Shown: positions 45,421-55,963, numbered from the stretch's first letter. The stretch: DNA of 64,000 bases from Metellina segmentata (GCA_947359465.1 OX375876.1:65354998-65418997); one strand, 5' to 3'. A program made the numbers and translations. The notes: generated by a model from the sequence alone, not told the origin.

Positions 45421-47067
45421 CTAGGAGCTTATCCTCTTCCCTCTTCCTTTTAAGCCTTTTTCTTTCCTTTTGTTTTTTGTGTTCTGGGTGTGGGCATATC
45501 TTGCTCGCAAAAGACGTTCCTGGTCGAGACGTTTCATGGAGTTTATCATGAACTCTCCTGGCACAATCGACAATTTAGAGAGCACTTTGACTTTTGTCAC
45601 ATTTCCTACATCGAAGCAGGCAACAGCATCATATACGCCAAAGGATAGAGTGTCTATGTGAACAAAAGTCGATTTAGGAACTCTCGACCAGATAACATTG
45701 TTCAGGCTTTCATTTGGATTCTGGGTGTTACCGAGCAAACACTTTTTAAGAAGTTCAGGGTGGGCCAAATCTCTGAAAATGGGACGCAACGTTTCCATCA
45801 CAGCAACAGGCAGGCTATTCTTGTGGAAATACGATTCATTCTTGGCAACGGCTTTGTTGTATTTGCACCAAGAATCATCGCCTTTGGGGCAGAAACCATG
45901 CTGTGGATTGGCATCAGTCGACACTTTATGCAAGAATATTGCCCATACTGCTTGCTTCATGTCGTGAACACTCTGGAGGTTTCTACGGATTGCCAGTCCA
46001 TAGTAGCTTTGAATAAGCTCTATTTGGGTGTCGGTCAATCTGTTTTTTCCAGCGAGACGTTTACCATCTGAAAGATTTTGCCCCTTCATGATTGATTTTA
46101 GCTTGCGTAGCCTTGTGCCCATTCGTTTCTGTACATGGCCTATGCACTCCAATTTTTCAATTGGGTACTCGTTGCCATATACAGACTTTTGGCTGACAGT
46201 ATTGTATGCTTTTGAGTCCCCGTCACCCAAGTATTTTGTGTATCGCACCTCATATTTTTCAGAGGATCGTTCAAACATTGAAAGAGCGCCACGCACTTCC
46301 ATCATTCCGCTGACGCCATTGAAGTTTTTCTTACAGTTGGCAGAATGCACTCGTTTGTCCTTGCACATAGAATGCTTGGACAGCACTTCAACGTCTAACA
46401 CTTTGCCAGTATCTACACTTGTGATACTGACAATACCATTCAGAGACGTGTAGCCTCGTTTGTGCCATGATCCATCAACTGCCACAGCTAGATTCGGGGA
46501 ATTGTTTTCGGCAACAGCTTCTGCAGCTGCTTCCACCATGGTTTCTTCGCACACTTCTTTCATAACCGTTAGAAGTTGAGTCGTGTGTCGGGGAAACCTT
46601 GACGGAGGATTTGGCAAATTCATAATGCCGCAAAACATTCTTCCTGCCTCAGCACCTTTCCCGATGGATCGAAGCGCATACACAAATCGAGTGTTTACAA
46701 CGTGCGTCTTTGAATTATCTGCCTGCCTCTCAGACGTGTCGAAATCCAGGGTAAAATTACACTCACTGCATTTCAAGTGCAACTCTATAGACAAGCCTGA
46801 ATTTTTGCCAAGAGTCAGGTCAAGTCCATTTTCGCACACTTTGCATCTCATGTGCTGCTTAAAAACTCCAGCTAGAATACCAGCATCTATGATGATATTT
46901 GCCTCATAGTATGAAGAGTTTGAATAACTCTCATATAAATCAGGAATCTTTTTCTCGCTGGTAGATGTCTTGGTCTGTGATGAACAAGTTTCTGTTTCAG
47001 TAACTTGTTTCTTACCATAGTAAGCACCCTTCCTCTTTCTGAACACTTTGGTGGTTGATCGAGGCAT
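45421..47067 (-). CDS. Transposase with Mutator-like (Kolobok-type) DDE domain, 548 aa
   Basis: The frame opens with ATG at 47065-47067 and ends with TAG at 45421-45423, without interruption. The basic N terminus (MPRSTTKVFRKRKG) is followed by two CxxC pairs (C75/C78, C100/C103), a likely zinc-binding module. The catalytic core carries VDGSWHKRGYTSLNG (D198), a C235...C245 pair, YLGDGDSKAY (D282/D284) and a candidate acidic residue in NPNESLNN (E453). H311 and the GFCP...SWCKYNKA motif (C393, C401) are typical of this family, in my recollection. The lysine/arginine-rich C terminus could be a nuclear signal. It would bind the element ends and cut at TTAA. Assignment is by eye; all motifs look intact. 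Confidence 0.9.
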   Translation of the reverse strand: MPRSTTKVFRKRKGAYYGKKQVTETETCSSQTKTSTSEKKIPDLYESYSNSSYYEANIIIDAGILAGVFKQHMRCKVCENGLDLTLGKNSGLSIELHLKCSECNFTLDFDTSERQADNSKTHVVNTRFVYALRSIGKGAEAGRMFCGIMNLPNPPSRFPRHTTQLLTVMKEVCEETMVEAAAEAVAENNSPNLAVAVDGSWHKRGYTSLNGIVSITSVDTGKVLDVEVLSKHSMCKDKRVHSANCKKNFNGVSGMMEVRGALSMFERSSEKYEVRYTKYLGDGDSKAYNTVSQKSVYGNEYPIEKLECIGHVQKRMGTRLRKLKSIMKGQNLSDGKRLAGKNRLTDTQIELIQSYYGLAIRRNLQSVHDMKQAVWAIFLHKVSTDANPQHGFCPKGDDSWCKYNKAVAKNESYFHKNSLPVAVMETLRPIFRDLAHPELLKKCLLGNTQNPNESLNNVIWSRVPKSTFVHIDTLSFGVYDAVACFDVGNVTKVKVLSKLSIVPGEFMINSMKRLDQERLLRARYAHTQNTKNKRKEKGLKGRGKRISS

Positions 47068-47566
47068 TTTAAACGCTATTATATCAAACTAAATATTTAT
47101 ATTTCAACAATGAAATCAGTGAAATAGTAGCAAAAAAAGTTCAAAACAAACTTGACAAGCGAAATATAAGAAAATAATCAGTAAAAGCAAATTACGAATC
47201 TTGAAAAAGACAGCGCGTTTGAATTTAAACTGATTGTAAATAAACAGGAAGAATCATACAAAGTCCCAGTAAATGCATATCCCACCAGCAAAAACTCAAA
47301 ATTAAATATTAGTATAATTAAATTTAAAATAAAACAAAGTTAAGGATTAAAACATGTGGGTTTGTTTAAGTTTTGCCTTTCAAAAGAGGGCGTTTCCTTC
47401 AGCGAAATTACTTGTTTACTTTTTGAAAACGAAATTTAACTTACTTCCAGACCGCGTAGAAACAAAAGCAATATACCAATAGAAAGGTAAGAATTCAGAG
47501 AATAATATGCACTAAAAATCTTAAATACGATTTTTTTTTCGATTTTTGGGTACTGAAGCCCCTTAA

Positions 47567-47753
47567 GCAATCGTCGTAAGAAAGCATTTGAGACCTAAGG
47601 GATAGAGTTTGCGAATTCCTGTTGATATTTGCGACCAAAATCGGGAACGTTTAAACTAAACTGACATCTCACTTAGATTTACGTTTAAAAATAGTCGTTT
47701 TTTGCAACAGGTTTTATCGATTTTTCCACCTTATTTTTTAAAATGTTTTCCAG
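47567..47753. other. Flank of the Kolobok-like element before the candidate exon
   Basis: Unremarkable sequence ending in a pyrimidine-rich run (TTTTCCAG at 47746-47753) that could act as a splice acceptor. Confidence 0.4.
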
Positions 47754-47899
47754 AGAGGACGGGCTTTTGGCCTAGTACATACGTTAAGCCACTGGCCGTT
47801 GATTCCTCAACACAGAAAATCTCCGATTCTGAAAACAACCAAAAGGATTACACGAATCGGAATGCTAACACCCGCACGAAGAGAAAGAGTGATTCTTAA
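47754..47899 (+). CDS. Candidate terminal coding exon (unverified)
   Basis: After AAATGTTTTCCAG a frame stays open for 48 codons and ends in TAA at 47897-47899. The peptide (RTGFWPSTYVKPLAVDSSTQ near its start, then a polar, basic tail ending RKSDS) looks like a natural C terminus, and GC is above the local background. The same frame is open further upstream to an ATG at 47702, so a splice site is not strictly required. No homologue was recognised. Confidence 0.35.
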
Positions 47900-48106
47900 C
47901 ATTACTGTGGTTGGTTTCAATCGGTAGGTAATTTATTTTACGTTGCACTAAAGCAACACAATGGGCTATTGATTATTTAGAGATAAGCTCAGAAAGGGAA
48001 AATCATAGGACAACACATTGTAATTTGAATCATGATCAGATTATGGGGTCAACACCTGAGCTGCTACCTCACTTTCAAGACGTCCATAACACGGCAACGT
48101 GATGAC

Positions 48107-48855
48107 GAGGGAAACTTTTTGCAACAAATGCAACTTTTTTACACACGTTCTACGTTGCATGTAAAGTGCTAAAACCAGAATTCCTCCTGCATGGGGTGCA
48201 TCGTGAGTGAGTTATAACCTCAACATAAATGCAACTTTTTCCATAAATGCAATCTTTTGCATAAATGCAACCACATGCAACTTTTTAAAATTTAGCTCAA
48301 AATTAAATAATATACAATTGTTATCACCCAGAACTGCCAAAACGTTTACTTAAAATCAAAAGCAGCTACGAATGTTTGATTCGTCTCGTAGAAAAATAGG
48401 AATCGAAAGAGTACAACATCGAGACAGCGAACGAAGATATAAGATGGATAGATTTTAAAGAGGTTCGTTGCAATCTTAAAAAATGATTGGGAAAAATAAC
48501 GACCTAACAGCTAGTGCTACATTCCCTAGACGATTTTCCGTGTGATTATTTGCTACAGTAGCAATGTGAGGCAGCATCAGTTTCTGTTGAGCGCAGTTTT
48601 TCAATGTTAAAGAGATTACTGCCCAAGGATCATCCATTCAACGACTTCAATATTCTACTGTATTTAATTATGTATAATAATACTTTTGTATGCCACTAAA
48701 ATTGTCAATAAATTCTGATTTTTTTCATTTTTTACGAATAATTTATTTATATTTTAGTGTATCAAAAATAAATTCAACTTTATTCGAAAAATGCAACTTC
48801 AGGGAATGATAAATGCAATTTTTCCCATTTTTATTGCAACAAAAAAGGTGCCCTA
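48107..48855 (+). mobile_element. hAT-like non-autonomous element
   Basis: GTGATGAC (48099-48106) and GTAATGAC (48856-48863) form an 8-bp target duplication with one mismatch. The ends GAGGGAAACTTTTT and the complement TAGGGCACCTTTTT are imperfect inverted repeats. The interior contains many AATGCAACTTTT words near both ends, probably transposase-binding repeats, and a remnant of the hAT dimerisation domain. Most of the transposase gene is deleted. Confidence 0.8.
48575..48690 (+). pseudogene. hAT transposase C-terminal dimerisation-domain remnant
   Basis: The plus-strand frame reads EAASVSVERSFSMLKRLLPK followed by DHPFNDFNILLYLIMYNN. The SVERSFS.LKRLL motif is the signature of the hAT C-terminal dimerisation region. 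An in-frame stop lies just upstream and the catalytic region is absent. Confidence 0.8.
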
Positions 48856-48981
48856 GTAATGACCTTCGGAATCACGACAGATTTAACGTACACGATGGTC
48901 TTCGGTTGGTCCGAGTGGTGAACTAGTAACCCCCTGGTTACTAATCCGCTCTTCAACCAACCGGACTGCCGTAGCCCCCCT

Positions 48982-49623
48982 TTTTTAATCAGAAAAGGGT
49001 GACATAAAAAAAAGCTCGCGCGTGTGGCAAATAATTAAAGTCATTTATTATTTATACTGCCAAATTACCTTTTTTATTTGAATGTTTTCCTCCTATATCA
49101 TGCTATTGCGGAGCTTTCAAAGACGCAAACTTAAAAACTGTTTAAACGAAGATCCTTTGTTCCCATGACGGATCAGACGTCATCCCGAGGACCTCAAAGT
49201 TCAAACAAAACCTAACCTAAGAAAGAGCATCGGAAGAAAAACCATCACAAATCAAATATATTAAAGCACCCCTTGGTGTCACGAACACACCGTTCTGTCA
49301 GCGCGTTGCAAAACCGTTGCAGATGCTGAACAAACCAGCGCGTCAGAGATGTGCGAATCTTCTGAGATTCCGACCGGTATTAAGTTATCGTACGTCGGAT
49401 TACAGTCAAGACGTTGGAAGAAGTTGGTTTTTGCTAGATCGGACGGACGGATTCCAGGGAGGGAGTCAAGGAAAAAAAAAGAAACTCTTCAAGATCTCTA
49501 GAGATAAGGCAGGGGGAAGGAAAGGAAGCTTGGTTTGTGTCCCGAAGTTGACTTATGGGACGGAATCCGTTGAAGAAGGGGTCTCGGTCGAGATTTCGTG
49601 GATTCATTGCTGAGAACTGTCGA
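48982..49623. other. No confirmed gene; GC-richer right half
   Basis: A 98-codon plus-strand frame (49317-49613) over GC-richer DNA has no known domain. No splice borders convinced me. Confidence 0.35.
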
Positions 49624-49711
49624 TCTATCCCTTTGGGATTGTTCCCACACCGTTGCCAATAGCCCGTTGTGTTGCTCCACTGCGACGTTAATTAAATACG
49701 TACCTATCATA
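49624..49711 (+). mobile_element. SINE 3'-end fragment
   Basis: ATCCCTTTGGGATTGTTCCC, AATAGCCCGTTGTGTTGCTC and GCGACGTTAATTAAATACGT match the SINE tail. Confidence 0.75.
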
Positions 49712-50786
49712 AATCAACGACTTTCAACCGGTATGCTTACCAACAGGTTTAAATTGTGTAAGATTTGTTTCTTTTCAGCGGTACAGTTTTAAGCTAATTT
49801 CACGTAATAACCTACTAAGCAATGTTGAGCTACATTATTCATTACAAAACATCAGAAATAAATCCTTTCAAAAAGATTTTTTAAATCTACTTTGTAGTAA
49901 AAAGATTATGTAATTATTTTCCTACGCGAATCAATCGAAATTACAACTATTTTTTTTTGTCAGATGGTCAAAAATTATAATATACTTTTGGTGCGCTACA
50001 GAATTTTAGTAATTAGTTTATAAGTGCCATTGTGTCACTTATATAAAACAATGTTTTATATTAAAAAAAATGCAGAATGGTTTAAAAATGCCTAAAAATA
50101 TTCTAAGCCAAATTTTGAAACCATGTTTTTTTAATATAAACTACTCCTGTAATATAGATATACAAAATCTTGAATCTTGAAAGAAATTGGTTGCATTCGA
50201 ACAGGACATAAAGGTACTATAGCAATTTACGAACGCCTTTTCGAAGGTTTAAAGATTTTCAACAAAAACAAATAAGTCCTCAAAACTATATTTTTCAAAA
50301 CCCTTTTCTTTTATTTAAATATTTATCATGTAGACTCTTTTGGCGTAAGTACACAGAATTCTAAAATTGAGTTCCTGATTCATTCGCTGACTCGACTTCT
50401 CTAAATTGGCACAGAAAGAGGTCGATGTCTGGATAGCAAATAGAAAGTAGTGAACGGTGAGATAGTAAAATGCCATGAAAACAACTCAACCCAGAGTTAT
50501 GGAAACTCCTGTCAAAACACGCAAGTGAAAAAACTCAGAAGTTATGTAAAAATATACAGAATTCTTCTCACAGGAACCTTAAAAAGTCATGATTATTCAA
50601 TGTAGTTTTTAAGGGCCCTTAGAAATCCCTAATATTTGCTTGACGTCATTATAAAGTTTTTAAAACCTTATATTAAAAAAATTCTTCATACTTCATTTTG
50701 TCTACATTCAGAAGCAATGACATTAGACAAGTAATTTGGCAATGTTATGAAGTTCCATGCAATATAAATCTTTCCAAACATCCAAT
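49712..50786. other. AT-rich stretch without recognised gene
   Basis: Stop-dense. A segment near 50579-50660 resembles 25005-25070, and GACATTAGACAAGTAATTTGG near 50720 resembles sequence near 14500 and 51110, hinting at another degraded dispersed repeat. Confidence 0.4.
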
Positions 50787-51044
50787 AGGGCCGCGCTGTC
50801 AGTTGGAAGGGTAACAGATTAGCAACCAAAGATCAGGCTGGTGCACGTCATATCTGCCGTGATCACAAGTGTGATGAGGAAATTTGGAGAGTGGGGTGCC
50901 AGCTCAGGTGTTGACCTCGTCATCTGACCGTGGTTCAAAATTACGTGGTGTTGTCTTCGGATCTTTCCTTAGGGATTGTTCCACAATCGTCGTCTATAGC
51001 CCCTTCTGTTGCTCCAGTGTGACGTTAATTATACACCTACCTAC
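50787..51044 (+). mobile_element. SINE, head type B, internally deleted head
   Basis: It begins GGGCCGCGCTGTCAGTTGGA and loses the B-box part of the head. It then continues with GGAAATTTGGAGAGTGGGGT, CTCGTCATCTGACCGTGG and the GACGTTAATTATACACCTAC tail. Confidence 0.8.
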
Positions 51045-51429
51045 TTAATTTTTCCGACGTTAATTCAATTACCTATCTTGCACCCATTAAAACCAATATC
51101 AATGACGCGACTTTAGACAAGTACCACTGCCGGGGCTGAAACTCACTCATAGCAACTGTGAATGTTTTTCTACCTGTGTATTGGGGCTGCAGTGCTCAGT
51201 AGGCTTGTTCACTGCGCTATCTACCTGCGATGTGTCAATTCCTCCCTAGGTGGATTACTCTCGTATGCGTCATTGAAATTTTTGTTGCATGTGTTGGTCC
51301 ATTACCTCGAGTTATCTGTCTTGTGCTTAGCGCAGCTTGGTCAAATCTCTTGTGTCACAAAACTCAACCAACAAAACCTTTGATATTAAAAACTACTAAA
51401 AATCGTTTAGCAAGATTGGAGAAAGACTT
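51045..51429. other. No recognised gene
   Basis: About 51100-51180 resembles 14700-14770, which likewise follows a SINE tail. The 73- and 80-codon frames further right are unrecognised. Confidence 0.35.
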
Positions 51430-51624
51430 TTCTTCCACACTCTCCACATATCTGAATGTCTTTCACAATTGAACGGCGCATAAAGCATCAATATTTACCC
51501 TGATGATCACTGTGTGTCGCTTTCATTTCCTCGTCTTTGAGTTTGATTATGCATTATGGTCGTCCCAACCAAATATTTAAGATTTACGTTACTAAAAATC
51601 ATTAAGCACTGGATGACTCAATAG

Positions 51625-51777
51625 TTGGTTGGTGGTTTTATGGCACAAGGGCCGTTATTGGTGAAGCTGTGACAAACATAAGACAGACAATGAGAAGTAA
51701 TTTTGAAAAGAAATGATGGTGGAAAAAGTAGAGAGAAGAGAAAGGTCGCATAGGCATCCTGGTTTCGCGATCCATAT
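51625..51777 (-). mobile_element. CCATAAAA-tailed SINE-like segment within tandem unit 1
   Basis: TTGGTTGGTGGTTTTATGGC and ACAAGGGCCGTTATTGGTGA match the reverse of the family's tail and inner part. As it is present in both tandem units it predates the duplication. Confidence 0.5.
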
Positions 51778-51788
51778 GTTTACGAGAG

Positions 51789-52100
51789 TTTAGGTAGGTA
51801 TTTTAACTAACGTCACACTAGAGTAACACAACGGGTTATTGGCGACGATCCGGGATCAAAAGAGAAAGATCCTAGGACAACTCGACGTAATTTTGAATCA
51901 CGGTCAGATTAAGAGGTCGTACTGGACCAAGCACCACACCTCTCCAAACCTCCACACCACTCCAACATGAAGACATTTTTGGCCACGAGAGATTTAACGT
52001 GCTTCAGCCCCTTTTGCACACCACGGTCTTTGGTTGGATACGAACTTGCAAAGCTAATACGTTACTCTTCCAACCGGGCTTTGGCGGCCCTTTTCATAGG
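51789..52100 (-). mobile_element. SINE, head type B, with target duplication
   Basis: The element runs from the tail (TTTTAACTAACGTCACACTA) to the head (complement of GGGCCGCCAAAGCCCGGTTG). GTTTACGAGAG at 51778-51788 and GTTTACCAGAG at 52101-52111 form an 11-bp duplication with one mismatch. The second tandem unit lacks it, so it inserted after the duplication. Confidence 0.85.
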
Positions 52101-52466
52101 GTTTACCAGAGGCAGTAAACCCTGTAAGAAAAGAATGATCACTGGGGTACTTCAGGTTAGCGGATCTTGTACATAACTTAAGAACTTGAAGAAGACGTAC
52201 GTACTCCTGAGGGGCATTAAACAAGGGATGTAAAAAGAGATATATTCTTCCACTCTTAATACCTGAATGCATTGTGCATTCAGTTAAATCAATTGCAAGG
52301 GATGCAGCAATTTTTACGCTGATCACTGTGTGACCTTTTCGTGTCACTGCTTTTGAGTTTGATAGCGCGTGGTTGTGAAAAAGCAGCCCTGTCTAATCAC
52401 GTCTAATTGATTGCAGTTTCAAAATATGGAATTGCCTGTGTGTCGAATGTCGAGCCAAACAAATAG

Positions 52467-53138
52467 AATAGATGGCGAACCTTTTGAGCTCGGTGTGTCA
52501 AAAACCGAAAAGGCCTAGCTTAATTTGGGGGTGCCGTGTCACATCTAGAAATATCCATAATCCCTAGTAAAAAAAGTTATATTTTTGATACACTTATTTA
52601 TTCAAAAAGCGAAAACAAATAATTCTTTACATTAGTGACTTTTTGTTGCTGGACTGCATTTGTCAAATCTTCAATTGAAGATTGGTATTTCGTGCACTTC
52701 AAGCCCAAGCAAGTGCTACTAACTTCATCTGTTGGTTTCGTTTTTTGTTTTTAATATTATTTAACGCTCAACGTAGTACGTAGAAGGAAGAATTGTGAGT
52801 AAAATTAACGCTAGATTTTTCAGGGTTCTAAAAGTGTCCGATATTATTGGTTCCAAGAACTACAATTTCCAGTTCGTAGCGATGCTCTTCATTCCCTAAA
52901 CGATTTCTTTCTAGATTCTCAGGTTTGGCCCTCAAGTCGACAAACACTTGAGACCAGATGCTTTCTTGAAACTTTGCAAGTTGCATCTCCAAATCATCAA
53001 GGTGCAATGCAATACGAGCGAAGTGACACAGCATGCGTTGACTGTTCTTTGGCGAAGACAGACAATAAACGATTCGTGTCACCTAAAATGTCTGGGCGTA
53101 TCGTCTTTAACACGCGTGTTATGGGTTCACCATCACTG
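52467..53138 (-). mobile_element. hAT-like remnant with GATGGCGAACC-type ends
   Basis: The left end (GATGGCGAACCTTTTGAGC) and the complement of the right end (CAGTGATGGTGAACCCATAA) are inverted repeats recalling CAGTGATGGCGAACC-type hAT elements. Flanks GAATAG/AAATAG are similar but a clean 8-bp duplication is not evident. It lies within the second tandem unit. Confidence 0.6.
52828..53082 (-). pseudogene. hAT transposase fragment (C-terminal part)
   Basis: The minus-strand frame includes HLDDLEMQLAKFQESIWSQV followed by FVDLRAKPENLERNR, resembling the region before the C-terminal dimerisation part in ZBED5/GTF2IRD2-like hAT transposases. The catalytic centre and dimerisation signature are missing, and the frame starts and ends arbitrarily. 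Confidence 0.4.
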
Positions 53139-53179
53139 GAATAGGCCTTTGAAATTTACGTTACTGAAAATCATTAAAA

Positions 53180-53340
53180 AGGTTTGGTTGGTTTTGGTTT
53201 TTATGGCGTAAGCCCATATTTGGCCAATCTGCGCCAATAATAACACAGCCAATGTGAAGTAATTATGAAAGTAGAAAAGAGAAAGATCACTTGGTTATCC
53301 TGGCCTCGCGACTGCAGTTTAGTTTACTTGACATGTTTAC
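53180..53340 (-). mobile_element. CCATAAAA-tailed SINE-like segment within tandem unit 2
   Basis: GGTTTGGTTGGTTTTGGTTT, ATGGCGTAAGCCCATATTTG and GCCAATCTGCGCC follow the order of the copy at 51625. Both keep the same neighbours, supporting the tandem duplication. Confidence 0.5.
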
Positions 53341-53670
53341 CAGCAGAAGTATAAACTCCGCAGAGAAAGAATAGATCATTAGGGTATCTTGGGTTCGTGA
53401 AGTCCGTTCACGCCTGAAGATATGCCCTCAAGGGATGTAAAAAGAGTTTTATTCTCACTCTCCACATCCGAATGCATTTCAAATCCAATTAGTACAATCA
53501 AAAGGAAGGAATTTATCAATTCTTACACTGATGGTCACCGTGTGTCGCCTTCGTGTCTTCGCTTTTGAGTTTGATTGCGGTCGCGAAAAAGCGGCTCGAC
53601 CCAGTCGCATCTAGTTATTTACGGTTTCAAAAGGTGGCGTTGCCTGTGTGTCGAATGCGTCTCAAGAAAT

Positions 53671-54154
53671 TAATCCATTGTCTTCTCACAGGGTCGTAAA
53701 CAGAGAGCACGACAAATAAAAAGGAACGGGGGAAGGGAAAAAATAGCCTTACGTGATATGTGTGAAGTTATGCTCAGAACGATTAGCAGAATGATAAAAG
53801 ATGACATTGCGCGCCTTTGAATGCGAGTTACCGCCACATAGTCGGCTCTTTTAATGCTTTTTTAAGCTCTCAGGTCGTTTCTTTCCGGGATTTCTTTATT
53901 TACTTTTACAACTGAAAGCTACTTTTTCTGTTGCTTTTTACGACCTCATAGACGTTTATAAAGTGGTGGTAATATTTAGACGCGAACTGACATGTCATAG
54001 GAGATAGGGGTTGACTTTTAAGTGGAGTTTGATATTTATTTTCATGCAGTAGAGGATTTTGGACATACAGCTGCATATTCGGAATATAAATGCCCCTAAT
54101 GTACAATATCGCAATTAAAACAAACTAACTAGGCTATTCGGATAATAATTTTTG
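53671..54154. other. No recognised gene
   Basis: AT-rich beyond about 53850. A 66-codon minus-strand frame at 53906-54106 is unrecognised. Confidence 0.4.
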
Positions 54155-54381
54155 CAGTGGGTGATCAAATTATTAGATCTACAGTGCATAAAAGGCACGT
54201 TTTTAGTTTTGGATATAAATGACACCAACAGTGTTGCCAGCAACTTATATAAATTTGTTAACGTTAGTGTGCCATGAAAATAAAAATAATTCAATAGAAC
54301 TAATTTTATTTTTATGATAACTGGTTGAAATGTAAAACTGTTAATTTATGAAGTTTGTACTAATAATATGATCCTCCATTG
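54155..54381. mobile_element. TIR element, copy 2 of a pair
   Basis: The left end CAGTGGGTGATCAAATTATT and the complement of the right end (CAATGGAGGATCATATTATT) match copy 42651-42920 in ends and interior (TGTTAACGTTAGTGTGCCAT, AAATGTAAAACTGTTA). It is shorter by about 40 bp. Confidence 0.65.
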
Positions 54382-55662
54382 TAGTATGAATATTTTCTCT
54401 TTATCATAACATTTTTATTTTAATATGTATTTAGTATTCTTTTGTTTCGTAATCCCTGTAAGTTATAACACAGCAAATTGAAACGAATTACAAAAGTAGA
54501 ATATTTTCGAATTTAAACACTGCTAAAACATTAATTTAGGTTTTAAGCATGTTTCCTTTTTGAGGAATTTGAAAGAGGTAAAGAAAGAGAGAGAGAGGAT
54601 TGAATAGCATAAGTCCCTGTGTTGCTTTTGTAACAGATAAACCATCTGGTCGTCCTTAGAAGTACTGTTTATAATGTCCATATTATTCAATCAGTGTTAT
54701 TTATTGTTCTTTTACTCTGCTCCAAGTGAATGGTGTAAGTTATTCGAATATCAAAATCTGATCACATAATCTCGGCGGTTATACACTGATAAAAACATAA
54801 CAAAGATAATTTCTTTGCAATTCATATATGTTTATTTCAATGAAATGATATTGAGTACCTAGTAGATTTGGCATAAGCCTTTCAACGCCTTTTCTCTTGA
54901 TTGGTTTTTAATAACAAAAAAAAAATCTGCTATTAAACAAAGTGAAAGGAAATAGATGAAAATAACGATTTTTTTTTTTGCACTGAAAACCCCCCCCTGC
55001 TTTGTTGATTTAAGAAGTAAATTGACGAGAAAGCCGAAAATGTGACGAAAAAATCGGAAAAAAAACTATATATTTTTTTGTATCAATGTGAGGTGTTTAT
55101 ATGTTCGAATACTAACTTGTATTTGAATCATACAAATATGTTGAACGGTTTGTGTGATAAAATGTCATTTTAAGTTAAACTACGTTTCTCCTATTATATG
55201 ACAATTTAAATTCATATCTAAAATTGTTGCTCTAGGAAATCGTATATGAAGTTATAATGTAATTAGAAATCTCCAATATGAAATCAAGGGAATTTAATTT
55301 CATCTTTAGACACCCTTGGGAATAAATTTCTGTGAAATTGTACACGCCTACTTTCGAAAATGAGCCGTCTAAAATTTTAATCCAGCAAAAATCACCACGA
55401 ATGTTTCTTGATAGTAAAAAAATTAGTTCTGAATATACATAATGTAATAAATAAAAAACACTAAATTAGTTACCTTATTTGCATTTATGAATATTCCGAA
55501 TATATGAGGAATTTATGTGGAATTTAATCAACAAAGGATCCAACATGTCCAGGAAGCACGACGTCATTCTTTTGAATATACATCATTGGTAATTAGTTAC
55601 TTTCCTCATGGTAATTCCTAATAAAAAATACATTTAGAAACAAGCGAAGGTATAATAATTGC
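54382..55662. other. Long AT-rich stretch without recognised gene
   Basis: Stop-dense; only short simple runs (GAGAGAGAG near 54590, homopolymers near 54920-55080). Confidence 0.45.
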
Positions 55663-55841
55663 CTAACTTTTCTATTGGTTTCCACGAGGTATGTCGTCAA
55701 AAGAAGAAAACTGATCAGACCTTATCTTGCCATCATCAACAAATCGGCAATATCTTGATGAAGAAATATCTTGTCATTAGCAAAATTGATGAGATCTTGA
55801 TGTTTGAGCTAACTCGTCGAGCTAACCACTCGGAGGGTTAT
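55663..55841. mobile_element. TTAA-type MITE, copy 5 (diverged)
   Basis: The right end CACTCGGAGGGTTA is the complement of TAACCCTCCGAGTG. The left end CCTAACTTTTCTATTGGTTT resembles that of the copy at 59656. Internal CACGAGGTATGTCGTC, ATCTTGATGA and GTCATTAGCAAAATTGATGA follow the family order. The frame across it is not a gene. Confidence 0.55.
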
Positions 55842-55926
55842 CCTAACGATATAGTTTCATTGATCTTGGGAAGGACTGCCGACTCCAATAATACCAAAGA
55901 ATAATCATATCTAACGATCGAAAATG

Positions 55927-55963
<37 letters not shown>

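Larger units (their letters stand above)
44973..47562 (-). mobile_element. Kolobok-like DNA transposon, apparently complete
   Basis: The left end GGGGATTCAGTACCC (44973-44987) and the complement of the right end, GGGGCTTCAGTACCC, match at 14 of 15 bases. TTAA is duplicated outside (44969-44972, 47563-47566). The 2590-bp element contains a single uninterrupted transposase frame on the minus strand. TTAA targets together with a Mutator-like-domain transposase fit the Kolobok superfamily as I know it. Intact ends, target sites and reading frame suggest it may have moved recently. Confidence 0.88.
47923..48981 (-). mobile_element. SINE, head type B, split by a hAT-like insertion
   Basis: Tail and body lie at 47923-48106 (TTTTACGTTGCACTAAAGCA, GGGCTATTGA) and the head at 48856-48981 (complement of GGTTGAAGAGCGGATTAGTA). 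The parts join when the element 48107-48855 and one copy of its 8-bp duplication are removed. Confidence 0.75.
51430..53670. repeat. Tandem ~0.5-0.6-kb duplication, expanded by insertions
   Basis: A block CACACTCTCCACATATCTGA...TGTGTCGCTTTCAT...TTTGAGTTTGATT occurs at about 51435-51550, 52240-52370 and 53455-53580. A block TTTACGTTACT(A/G)AAAATCATTAA occurs at 51580 and 53154, each followed by TGG(T/C)..ATGGC(A/G) sequence and a GTTTACCAG segment (52101, 53336). The order is the same in both intervals, so this is a tandem array of two full units and a partial third. A SINE interrupts the first and a hAT remnant the second. Confidence 0.75.

Noticed and set aside
45470..46909. Several plus-strand frames of 60-141 codons
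   Set aside because: They are antisense shadows of the intact transposase on the minus strand.
55932..55962. 31-A run as the tail of a processed retrocopy
   Set aside because: No recognisable retrocopied gene or target duplication could be found around it.
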